Shown piece after piece: positions 10,116 through 19,005 of a stretch of DNA of 24,263 nt. Within the stretch, counting starts at the first letter, position 1; each line of letters starts with the position of its first letter. Under the pieces are notes generated by a model, which saw nothing but the letters and a program-made list of their open reading frames with translations, searched no databases and was not told the origin of the DNA. A program made the translations under genes and the position numbers. Origin of the DNA: Isoetes engelmannii (Eukaryota > Streptophyta > Lycopodiopsida > Isoetales > Isoetaceae); assembly GCA_011763485.2 (NCBI GenBank), contig JAANSK020219975.1, positions 1 to 24,263 on the forward strand, given 5' to 3'.

Positions 10116-10444
10116 CTTTTGTTTTTGTTCTACGTACTAACCCATGGCCATCATATTCCAATGAAATAATAATTTTACAAAAGCACATACAAGCATCCGT
10201 ATCATTTACACCTTGATGATGAAGATGTTTTGTTTTTCTTTTCATAGACACTATAAAAGTGCTCGGATGGATACTCTAAGAGACATTTAAGGCGATGGCA
10301 GGCATACCTACCAGGTCACTAGAGATAGGTGTTAAGGCTAGAATAGCAAATGAATATGGGACATCTTTGGTGTTTGTGCTTTTGCCAATGTGATTTGAGT
10401 TTAGATAAGTTCAAGAGAGGAATTAACAAATGTTCCAACATTCT

Positions 10445-11255
10445 TTAGCACCTTCTAGATCTGCCTAGGTTGCATTCTTTCGGTTCTGTCCAATCTTCTA
10501 TAAGCAATATGTCATAGCATAACAGGAATCTATCTAGACTCAAGGCCTGAAATCCATTCAACATGTAAGGTTTCAATCTAAGGATATCAGCAGTAATACT
10601 GGTAGACAAAGGCCACATTTGCTCATTAGTGAAGATCTCGGTTGAAATGGCATATAGGGATAGATCTTCAAAATCTGGTTTACAATTCATCCTCATCGTG
10701 AGAGCGATCAACATTTCTATAGGCAACAAATGGGTCATTAGACAATATCATATCATCACATAAAAAACATTTTTGACTCCTATGAATTTGCCAAGTTTTT
10801 TCCAATCTTTATCAGCCTTATCCTGTGCTTTCCTGCTAACACCGGGTCCGTGCTAACACCGGGAGGAGACACGTCTTTCGTGCTAACACTGGGTTCTCCA
10901 TTCCTCACGAAAATTGCCTTGTTTCTCTCCTTGCATCTTGCAGCTAGCCATGAGATGGCCATTCTCATAGGCATCTTGTCGTCTTTATGGCGCAACTTAG
11001 TGGTTTCTTGTCATGAATCATGTCTTTTCTGCATGCCTGAAATCCTCAGATAATGTCCATACTGCATTTCAGAGCAGTAGCCTCCAATGATTTATAGGAT
11101 GGCAGTGGACAACCATAACCCTTTGTGTTGCGATCCTTTTCCCCCACTTTGGACTTACGCAAACTTGCCATCATCATAGAGGGGTCATAATTCATCCGAT
11201 GCATGACGTATTGCAAGAACTGGTGCCTGAAGATGTCTTCAACTAGGCACACCAT
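10445..11255 (-). pseudogene. Unrecognised broken protein-coding gene
   Basis: Three protein-like stretches lie in order on the minus strand. 11046-11255 begins MVCLVEDIFRHQFLQYVMHR. 10780-10995 contains a KLRHKDDKMPMRMAISWLAA-type stretch. 10445-10738 contains FEDLSLYAISTEIF and ends GRSRRC. Between the first two, the KDMIHDKKP stretch and the LRHKDDK stretch sit in different frames, which suggests one frameshifted gene. I recognise no family. The charged, Met- and Lys-rich character and the setting suggest a repetitive plant gene or an element-borne accessory ORF rather than a housekeeping gene. Confidence 0.4.
10833..10894 (+). repeat. Three copies of GTGCTAACACCGGG
   Basis: TGCTAACACCGGG occurs at about 10835 and 10851, and TGCTAACACTGGG at about 10880. 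On the minus strand they encode repeated P(G/S)VST peptides inside the unrecognised broken gene. Confidence 0.7.
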
Positions 11256-12066
11256 CTATTGTGTTGTGTATCTGGCATTTCTGTGAAATCCCTGGGCTCA
11301 TGTAAAATTGCATTTCTCTGTAGATTGGGTGTTAATACTTGCTCACATAAGACCATTTCTTATTGCCCTTCTTATTACAATTAGTATCGATCATTTCACA
11401 ACAATTTAGAAATAATGCTCATGGTTCCTTCGTCTCACAATTCGGGAAGCCTAAGCATCTGGTTCCGTTGCTTTGGCAGGGGGTTGGAATCCCTGGGGCA
11501 AACGTTTCTACTTTTGTTGTTCCTGTTTTGTGAAAGGGTTTAAATGCGTATGTTTATGGCCTCTTTGGTCTCACAGGGAGGCATTTTGTGGATGTGAATG
11601 TGTTGGTGTATAGTCACTTTTCTTCCACAGGGATGGTGCTGCTGCAGGTCATTTATTTCGTGCTGCCTCACCTGCTTGGCTACAAAGTTTCTACAGCAGA
11701 CTTAGCGTTATTATTTCGGACTGCCTTATTTGCTTGGCTGCAAAGTTTTTGTAGCAACCATAGTCTTATCTACTTCATAGCTATAGCAAAGCTTACGTTG
11801 AAATTTATTGATTAGCTTATGTGATGTATTGGAATTGAGTTTAAGTGTTTATTTGGTATAACGACAGCCAATTTCATGGTTGTCTATTGACTGACATTGT
11901 TGACTTGCAACATATGGTTGGAGAATCATAGGGTGACATGGAAATGGAGATTTGACCCCATCTTGTTCTTGATGGAAAGGCCATGTTTCCTCCATTGAGA
12001 ATATTGGTTGAGCAACAGTTGAGATGTAGCTGCATTTTTCAAGGGAAGCAATACTAGAGCACCTGA
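11256..12066. other. Gene-free stretch with a 56-bp duplication
   Basis: No recognisable gene. A segment with words TTATTTCG, CTGCCT and TTGCTTGGCT.CAAAGTTT begins at about 11649 and again at about 11706, giving two adjacent diverged copies. The last 200 bp before 12067 are open in places but match nothing I know. Confidence 0.5.
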
Positions 12067-12069
12067 TAT

Positions 12070-12459
12070 TTGCCTGAAGCTCGGCAAGTTGACTTATTCT
12101 TAGGTGGTCTATCCAGTGTTGATCTCAAAAAGCAAACAATTGGATTGAAGCTCGAGGATTTTGAGAGAGCGGCGTTGGCTCGTCAGCATGGGGAAGAGAA
12201 TGAGTCCTTTATGAGGACACCTCAAAAGTTCTCAAAAAGGAAATCCAAGTTATCTACAAAAAAGAAACCTGAACAGTTTAAACCTAAGTCTGCCTATGGA
12301 GAGTCGAAAAAATGTAAGGTGGACTCTGCAACTAGTGGTTCCAGGAAGGGAATTACCTGCTATAGTTGTGCAGGCCCTAGGCACACCAGTCGTGAATGGT
12401 CTCAGCCACATAACAAGAAGATTGATAACAAGAAAGCAAACATGACTAAAAACAAATAG
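12070..12459 (+). pseudogene. Gypsy gag fragment with zinc knuckle (copy 1)
   Basis: This is the C-terminal part of a Ty3/Gypsy gag: a helical EARQVDLFLGGLSSVDLK stretch, a basic Lys-rich linker, then CYSCAGPRHTSREW (about 12358-12400). It fits the CCHC knuckle C-x2-C-x4-H-x4-C except that the last Cys is Trp (TGG); the copy at 17.9 kb keeps TGC. Gag normally packages element RNA in cytoplasmic particles. The first coding bases follow a non-gag sequence, no start codon of its own is credible, and the loss of the fourth zinc ligand would disable the knuckle. Confidence 0.7.
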
Positions 12460-12650
12460 TGGAGTTGGATAAATTCCCTACCCCTGAAAGAGTATTGAAT
12501 TCCCGAATAGAATGGATCCACTAGAGAGACCAAATGGAGTTCCTGGTGAAATGGAAACACAGACCTATCTCAGAGGTGAAGTAGGAGATTCGTCGTTTCA
12601 TGACTCAATATCCGGATGTGATGGCTCAATGGTCTAGAGCTGATTCTTGA
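12459..12650 (+). pseudogene. Integrase-end chromodomain (copy 1)
   Basis: Read from 12459: VELDKFPTPERVLNSRIEW, then MEFLVKWKHRPISEVK, then EIRRFMTQYP. The LVKWK core and the following acidic/aromatic segment match the chromodomain at the integrase C-terminus of chromoviruses, which directs insertion to particular chromatin. Two in-frame TAGs and a final TGA interrupt or end it. It overlaps the gag stop codon, so everything from protease to integrase core has been deleted between them. Confidence 0.7.
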
Positions 12651-12817
12651 GAATAAAAATCCCAGGGAGCCAATGGAGACCAATTCTGTAAAGATTAACA
12701 TGCTTGTTAGAAGTATGGGTAAGCTAATATTTCTTTGACATGGAGTTCTCATTGAAATAATGTTGTTCGTATTGTCTCTAGTGCTCTAGTTGTTACGTAG
12801 CACCATGAAATAATTGC

Positions 12818-12894
12818 ACTAGGGGTGTAGCCTAAAGAGTTGGGGCTTTAGGATATTTTAAGGTGGTCTAATGGGGTAATTTTGGTTCGTAACA
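12818..12894 (+). repeat. LTR-end-like piece (copy 1)
   Basis: CTAGGGGTGTAGCCTAAAGAG through GGTCTAATGG to TTCGTAACA matches the LTR end at 16735-16828 and the corresponding piece at 18311-18388. Confidence 0.55.
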
Positions 12895-13519
12895 AAGTCT
12901 CTAGAAATAAAAAAGATTGGCTGGTTTCACAAATTGTTGACTATCATCTATCCTTTGCAAGAGTGGGGCCTTTTTATTCTTTTTCAAGAATTGGGTCACA
13001 AAGCCATTTTCAATAAGAAGAAGAGAATATCTTTAAAGGACGATAAGTTTGTTATCAAAGTCTTTAGGGTATCCCTTTAAGAAACGTTTAGTCTTGGATA
13101 ATACCAATTGATAGATAAAGACCACTTACCTTGAAGAATATGAAGAACTTATTCCGAGGCATGCTAGAAATTTGTATAAATAAAATAAAGATGCATTGTA
13201 GAGTAGGAAAACCACATTCAGAACTTAATAGGGGTCCTTTGGTTTTAATGCAGCTCTTGGTACATAAGATGCAGCTTTGGTGCCTAATGGATGACAGTAT
13301 TGTGATGTTAATGCAACAATAGAGCAGTCATTCGAATGAAGTGCATCAGTTAGTACATCTTTGAAAATCTTGGCACATTAAGAATTGGAAAATAACTGGC
13401 TATCCACAAAGAGAGAGCTAGAAAGTGAAGACTATCTTGACATAGAAATGTTTCCACTTAAGTTAAAAGATACAAGATACACAGATCCAGAGTAGTGGAT
13501 GGAACGACATCATTTGAAA

Positions 13520-13935
13520 TAGCGTTTTCGCGTACACGAAACCAGAAAAAAGGTTCGCGTACACGAAAACACTGTTTCGCATATGCAAAAATTGTTTCGC
13601 ACACGCATAACTGTGTATTCCGCGGATGCAAAAAGATCAAATTTTCGCGTACGCGAAAACACTGTCTCGCGAACCCGAAACTGAGTTTTCGCGTACACGG
13701 AGGTAAAAAAAATATTTTTTTTTTTAATTTTTTGCGTACGCGAAATACCTGTTTCATGTATGTGAAACTATTCCGCATATGCAAAACTGTGTAATTTGCA
13801 TACGCGAAATTATAAAAAAAAAAAAAAAGATTTTTTTTTTGAATTTTCGCAACATAAAAACTCAATTCCACGTACGCGAAACAGTGTTTTCGCGTACGCG
13901 AAGATTTTTCGATGCTGGAAGTTTTTTTTTTTTTT
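13520..13935 (+). repeat. Array of CGCGTACGCG-type palindromes
   Basis: About 15 degenerate copies of the palindromic core TTTCGCGTACGCGAAA occur at roughly 20-30-bp spacing, often joined by ACACTG or CAGTGT. Several long A or T runs interrupt the array. Variants include CGCGTACACG, CGCATATGC, CGCACACGC and CATGTATGTG, which are mostly CpG-to-TpG/CpA changes. The array starts exactly where the Gypsy block copy 1 ends. The open frames crossing it are by-products of the repeats. Confidence 0.8.
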
Positions 13936-13945
13936 TTTTTTTTGC

Positions 13946-14540
13946 CATATTTTTGACATATTATACTTTAAATAAGTTCCGTATCATATGAAAGATACGT
14001 ATCATGTAAAAAACATATGTAGTATTGAACCTATCCCTGGTGCAGGGGTGATAAGAAAACCCATTTATATGAGGTTTTGAAAGGCAAATACGACCCCTTC
14101 CATACAAAATGCACCCCAAGTAGTCTTCTACAAGTAGAAGAAGAATTATGTGCAGGGATACCGAGTAGTATGAGTATGGAAATTCAGGTCCAATGGGGGT
14201 CCAATAAAGCCGAGGTCTCATACCTTGGCAGCAAACACCATATTTATAATGTATTTGAATGAGAATGCTGAGACTTTGCCACATAGATCGAAGAAGACCA
14301 CTCAAGGGACAAGGGAAAATATATTGAAGCTGCCCTCCGTGCTGACCAAGAAGGATATATACATCAAGAAGTTGACATTGCCATGGAGGAGTTAACTGGT
14401 AAGCATGTGTCACCTTCGTCTTTCTTGCATATCTAGAGGGACAATCACTCAGAGGTTGCCATAGCCAAACACATAGCTTAGATATAGTTATCAAAGAGAA
14501 GCTGGATAAGATATGGGACCGATTAGAAAGAAGACAGTTC
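13946..14540. other. Unassigned stretch before the transposase relic
   Basis: No recognisable gene. A 177-codon frame is open on the minus strand (13961-14494) but shows no motif and no sensible composition. The + strand may hold the decayed N-terminal part of the transposase that follows. Confidence 0.35.
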
Positions 14541-16180
14541 GCGTGAGAAAGGAAGGCTCATATGTTTGCACAGTTGTCTTGCAGAAGCCCCTATTGGTCT
14601 TGGTGTGCGCTATCTCATTGGGCGCCGAACCAAGCTCTTACAACCATTCATGATAAGATAGACCAGAATAAGATCATGGTGCCTAGGCTTGAGAAGTTAG
14701 CCAAGTCGGTGTGAAGGGAAGCGTCTAAAGGTCAGCATCACTGGAGCTCTAATGCATGGACATGGTACAGGAGCACTAAGTCATTTTTCGGTTGAGCTTT
14801 GGCAAGATGACTGTAACTTTCACGTTGAGTCTCTCAATTATGTGTTGACGACACTAGAAGATTCATCTGCAGATAAGTAGGGTCATCTGCGCAATACAAC
14901 TAGACCCTTGTAGGGATTCTACAATTCTTGAATCTAATGCCTTGAAGACCAAGGTAACCAGAAAGTGGGGCAAACCATATGATGTGCCCCTTAACAAGAT
15001 CGCACGACCAAAGAAGATACCGAGAAGGCTCTACCGCCAGCTTGATAATTGCTCCGGCTAGAACAAGGACAAATATGTGTTCTCATACATGGCAGCGCGT
15101 GTTTGATGAGGTGCAATTGGGTTCATGATGGTTCGCCATACACATGATGATATAGATGCTCTATTTGGCAATTACTCTACTCTCTTGAAAAGATCGGATG
15201 CCCTCACCATTCTAGGGCTAATGCAGTTGTTTCGGGAATGTAACATGAAGGCTCCAATGCCTTACCTTGTGCACACGGTTTCTGATTGAAAAGGCTTCGT
15301 GAAAAACTACATTCCTGACAAGAAGGAACGTTTTATTGGCCATCTAGAACCGCTTCTCTTCAAGTTCTGCTAGATGGATGGGTGGCCTCTAATGTTTTAA
15401 AAGATGAAAGTTGGGCATTGTAAGTGGCTGCTGGAGAAGGGGATCAAAATATGGAAGGCAGTTGCAGATGGTGCACCCATGATTCCTTCAGGCGTACCAA
15501 AGATTGTACCCCCCATTGAAGGCTCTGAAGGACATTGGCGCTTTGAGAAGCTCCATAACAAAGTACATCATGCATTAGTTAGCTATCTCAAAAGGTGGAG
15601 AGCACTTGTGGTCTAATACATACATGAATGAGGTTATCGACTACTGGCAGGGCCTACTAAAAATGCTTGGACAGATGGATGCTTTTGCATCTGACATGCA
15701 TGATTTCAAACCTGAGCCGGTGATCCCGCAAGAGTGTAACCTTTGGCCAGCGTATGTAGGCCCGTCCAATCAGAAGTCTAAACATGCCATTGAGACCTTC
15801 AATCCAACTCAAGATATTAGGAAGGGCACGTTCTTTGCTTGAGAGGCCCCCTGATAGCTGTCCTACATGGTTAGCTTACGCAGAAGCAGACCCTATAGAA
15901 GACTCAAACTTGCCTCACTACAAAGAAAGGTGTTTGTCTCTTAGTGGGAGCATGTTAATAGAAAGATTGTACCTTATCCCAAACACTATGTTAATTGTTA
16001 GGAGAAGAGGTGGAGGCCTAATCCAAATGATCCGCCTCGATATATACACATATAAAATGCGTTGATTATGGATGCACAGTTGAAGGGATGCCTTCAACCA
16101 TGGTGATCTCAAGCCATGTGGGTTCTCAATTAAGAGAACTTGTTGCTAAGGAGGGTAAGGATGACGATAATGATGAATAA
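14540..16180 (+). pseudogene. Broken DDE-type transposase (HTHxDID, DUF7869-like)
   Basis: Pieces in successive frames, in order: HDKIDQNK (14649-14672); TGALMHGHGTG (about 14740-14772); SHFSVELWQDDCNFHVESLN (about 14780-14840); LDN (15041-15049) followed by NKDKYVF; HTHDDIDALFG (15137-15169); a long C-terminal region including PPDSCPTWLAYAEADP (about 15845-15895) and RWRPNPNDPPRY; and an acidic end EGKDDDNDE with stop at 16178-16180. The HDKxD, HGHG, LDN and GHTHxDID order is that of a widespread uncharacterised transposase-like family that I associate with DUF7869. The three acidic positions could form an RNase H-like DDE site (inference). The Gly before HTH is Arg here. Many stops and frameshifts make it a relic. 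It ends about 20 bp before the 33-bp array. Confidence 0.6.
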
Positions 16181-16198
16181 TAAACTTTACCTCCGGCT

Positions 16199-16731
16199 TG
16201 TGTGAAGTGTGTCTTGTTTGTTAGCTTAGAATGAGTAAGATGTGACTGCTTGCAAGCTTAAAATGAGTATGATGTGTCTTGCTTGCTAGATTAGAATGAG
16301 TTTAGAGTGACTAGCTTGCTAAGCTTAGAATGAGTATGATGCGTCTTGCTTGTTAGCTTAGAACGAGTGAAATCTGACTACTTGCTAGTATAAAATGAGT
16401 ATGATGCATCTCGCTTGCTAGATGGTAGAATGAGTTAAATATGACTAGCTTGCTAGCTTAGAATGAATACAACGCATGTTGTTTGCTAGCTTGGAATGAG
16501 TAAATTGTGACAAGCTTGCTAGCGTAACATCAGTACAACGCACCTTGCTTGCTAGCTTGGTATGAGTAAATGTGAATAGCTTACTAGCTGAAGATGAATA
16601 AAGTGTGTCATGCTTGCTAGCTTCAAATGAGTAAAATTTGATTTTGCTTGCTAACTTGAAGTTACTCAAATGGGTCATGCTCGCTAGCTCAAAATTCTCA
16701 AAATAGCTCGAATTTGTCAACTTAATAGAAT
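16199..16731 (+). repeat. ~33-bp tandem array with GCTAGC cores
   Basis: About 14-15 units of 32-35 bp are present, each ending in CTTGCTAGC or a close variant and starting with TTAGAATGAGTA-like bases. Units alternate between a GTGACTAGCTTGCTAGC type and an ATGCGTCTTGCTTGCTAGC type, so the true period is about 66 bp. The array tail (TCAAAATTCTCAAAA) is also present at 121-140. It sits between the transposase stop and the LTR end, and could belong to either element. Confidence 0.85.
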
Positions 16732-16734
16732 GGT

Positions 16735-16828
16735 CCTTGCTAGGGCTGTAACTTAAAGAGTTGATAACTTTAGTATATTTTATTTAAGGTCTAATGGAGT
16801 TAGACAATAAAAAATTTGATTCATAACA
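16735..16828 (+). repeat. 3' end of a Gypsy LTR
   Basis: CTAGGGCTGTAACTTAAAGAG through AAGGTCTAATGG to ATTCATAACA matches the LTR-end pieces at 12818-12894 and 18311-18388. It ends in CA immediately before a primer-binding-site-like sequence. The 5' start of this LTR cannot be fixed; the tandem array may or may not lie inside it. Confidence 0.6.
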
Positions 16829-16842
16829 GTGATATCAGCGCC
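16829..16842 (+). other. Primer-binding site, initiator-Met tRNA type
   Basis: GTGATATCAGCGCC directly follows the LTR end. It resembles the TGGTATCAGAGCC that plant LTR elements use to pair with the 3' end of initiator methionine tRNA, with a few mismatches. Confidence 0.6.
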
Positions 16843-16929
16843 CGAGTTGCGTCTTGGACCTTGAGTAGCTGAGATGAAACATGTCGAGACTCTGTTGGCA
16901 CATACACTGTAGCAAGGCAGTCAATTCAT

Positions 16930-17400
16930 ATGGATGAGGAACCTGATGTACAAGGGCTAGCAACTCGTGTATAGGAATCCCAGAAGAACATGGAGTCCAC
17001 GTAGACCAAAGGGGATAAGGACTTGCTAGGTGTGCAGCAGAGCCTCAAGGCGGTATTGGACACACCGGCTGCTATGATAACTATATTGGAGAGTCTTGCC
17101 AGCAGGGATGGCCATGGACAGTCTGCAGAGAAGCGCAAATCCCCGACAGTAGTGATGGACCCAGATGTACCTAGTACTAGTATTGTTGTGGAAGAGCAGT
17201 CACTGAAGAGTACTGGATTGAGCAAGGGGGATGCAGTCCCGAATGCACGAAGATCCCGAATTGGGATGGTAAAGGCATTGATGAGGCAGGGACGGCTTGG
17301 GTTGGCGAGCCATAGACCTTCTTTGATGCTACCAATAAAGAGGACACGACACAATTTTTTAACGCGCAGATGCAATTGAAATCGGACACCTATAGATGAT
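16930..17400 (+). pseudogene. Gypsy gag N-terminal part
   Basis: The ATG at 16930 lies about 90 bp after the primer-binding site. Its frame (MDEEPDVQGLATRV, TAG, ESQKNMEST, TAG, then open from 17023 to about 17379) reads as a hydrophilic Gypsy gag N-terminus with a Ser/Asp-rich segment and a basic RRSRIG stretch. Two in-frame TAGs near the start and frame loss after 17380 make it non-functional. It continues, with frame changes, into the gag C-terminal part at 17566. This N-terminal section is absent from the copy at 12.07 kb. Confidence 0.55.
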
Positions 17401-17565
17401 GGAGGTGAATACCTAATCTAAATTTAGGAATTACTTTAGTGGCAAATATGCACATCAACATGATGCTCCTGATGTGCTTGAGAAAGCTGCGGCGCTGTAA
17501 AGAAATAGGGCTCTCTAAGTGTTTACTCTAATAAGGTACGGGATTATATCTACTGGGTTGCAGAT

Positions 17566-17945
17566 TTGTCTGAAGCCCGGCAACTTGACTTATTCTTAGG
17601 TGGTCTATCCAGTGTTGCTCTAAAAAAGCAAACAATTGGCTTGAAGCTCGAGGGTTTTGAGAGAACGGTGTTGGCTGGTCAGCTTGGGGAAGAGAATGAG
17701 TCCTTTAAGAGACACCTCGAAAGTTCTCAAAAAGGAAATCCAAGTTATTTACAAAAAAGAAACATGAACAATTTAAACCTAAGTCTGCCTATGGAGAGTC
17801 CAAGAAATGTAAGGTGGACTCTAAACCAGTGGTTCCAGAAAGGGAATTACTTGCTATAGTTGTGCAGGCCCTAGGCACACCAGTCGTGAATGCTCTCAGC
17901 CACATAACAATAAGGTTGATAACAAGAAAGCAAACATGACTAAAA
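17566..17945 (+). pseudogene. Gypsy gag fragment with zinc knuckle (copy 2)
   Basis: The frame opened at 17566 starts EARQLDLFLGGLSSVALK and is lost to small deletions after about 17715. The knuckle CYSCAGPRHTSREC (about 17851-17892) is readable in another frame with all four zinc ligands intact, unlike copy 1. The basic linker between them is frameshifted. It is a relic of the same gag as copy 1. Confidence 0.65.
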
Positions 17946-17949
17946 ACAC

Positions 17950-18146
17950 ATGGTGGAGCTGGATAAAATCCCTACCCCTGAAAAAATATTGAATTCCAGG
18001 ATAGTATGGATCCGCTAAAGAGACCAAATGGAATTCCTAGTGAAATGGAAACATAGACCTATCTCAGAGGCGCGGTAGGAGATTCGTCGTTTCATGACTC
18101 AATATCCGGGTGTGATGACTCAATGGTCTAGAGCTGATTCTTGAGA
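17950..18146 (+). pseudogene. Integrase-end chromodomain (copy 2)
   Basis: The stretch from VELDKIPTPEKILNSR through MEFLVKWKH to RRFMTQYPGVMTQWSRADS is the counterpart of copy 1, with in-frame stops. It follows gag directly, so the deletion of protease through integrase core is shared by both copies. Confidence 0.65.
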
Positions 18147-18310
18147 ACAAAAAGCCTAGGGAGCCAATGGAGACCAATTTAGTAAAGATTAACATGCTTG
18201 TTAGAAGTATGGGGTAAGCTGATATTTATTTGACATGGAGTTCCCATTGAAATAATGTTGTTCGTATTGTCTCTAGTGCTCTAGTTGTTACGGAGCACCA
18301 TGAAATAATT

Positions 18311-18388
18311 GCACTAGGGGCGCAACCTAAAGAGTTGGGCTTTAGGATATTTTAAGGTGGTCTAATGGGGTAATTTTGCTTCGTAACA
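18311..18388 (+). repeat. LTR-end-like piece (copy 2)
   Basis: CTAGGGGCGCAACCTAAAGAG to TTCGTAACA matches 16735-16828. If this is the 3' LTR end, the element's right boundary is at about 18388 and the following sequence to 19005 is flanking DNA. Confidence 0.5.
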
Positions 18389-19005
18389 AAGTCTCTAGAA
18401 ATAAAAGAGACGGCTGATTTCACAAATTGTTGACTCTATCATCTATCCTTTGCAAGAGTGGGGCCTTTTTTATTCTTTTACAAGAATTGAGTTGCAAAGC
18501 CATTTTCAATAAGAAGAGGAGAATATCTTAAAAGGACGATAAGTTTGTTATCAAAGTCTTTAGGGTATCCCATAAAAAACGTTTACTCTAGGATAATACC
18601 AATTGATAGATAAAGACCACTTACCTTGAAGAATATGAAGAACTTATTTTGAGGCATGCCAGGAAATTCGTAAAAATAAAATAAAGATGCATTGTATCGT
18701 ACGAAAATCACAATTAGAGCCCCATATTGTCCTTTGGTTATAATGCATCTCTTGGTACATAAGATGCAGCTTTGGTGCCTAATGGATGACAGTATTGTGA
18801 TGCTAATGCAACAACAGAGCAGTCGTTCGAATGAAGTGCATCAGTTAGTACATCTTTGAAAATCTTGGCACATTAAGAACTAGAAAATAACTGGCTAGTA
18901 TCTACAAAGAGAGCTAGAAAGTGAAGAGTATCTTGACAATGTTTCCACTTACAGGATACAAGATACACAGATACAGAGGAGTGGATGGAACCACAACATT
19001 TGAAA

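Larger units (their letters stand above)
12067..13519 (+). mobile_element. Deleted Ty3/Gypsy chromovirus block, copy 1
   Basis: The block contains, in order, the gag C-terminal part with zinc knuckle, an integrase-end chromodomain, an LTR-end-like piece (about 12818-12894) and about 625 bp of further sequence. The whole block recurs at 17563-19005 with the same order and the same junctions. Protease, reverse transcriptase, RNase H and the integrase core are missing, so the element is non-autonomous. The right end of the shared block is abrupt (13519), where the palindrome array begins. Confidence 0.75.
17563..19005 (+). mobile_element. Deleted Ty3/Gypsy chromovirus block, copy 2
   Basis: The same order is present as at 12067-13519: gag fragment, chromodomain, LTR-end-like piece (18311-18388) and about 617 bp of further sequence. 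The copies differ by scattered substitutions and small indels, and their ends match (GTGGATGGAAC.ACA.CATTTGAAA). Here the gag N-terminus, primer-binding site and LTR end are also present upstream. Confidence 0.75.

Noticed and set aside
13458-13871. Overlapping frames on both strands with repeated FRVRE or SRTRKH peptides
   Set aside because: They arise from the palindromic CGCGTACGCG array and cross long A and T runs; not genes.
13961-14494. 177-codon minus-strand frame
   Set aside because: No recognisable motif or domain; neighbouring relics are on the + strand, so it is likely chance.
16445-16720. Minus-strand 91-codon frame encoding 11-residue repeats (FTHSKLAS-like)
   Set aside because: It is a by-product of the 33-bp tandem array, whose period is a multiple of three; there is no independent coding evidence.
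16199-16731. CRISPR-like reading of the tandem array
   Set aside because: Units are contiguous and degenerate with no unique spacers, and the context is a plant nuclear genome.
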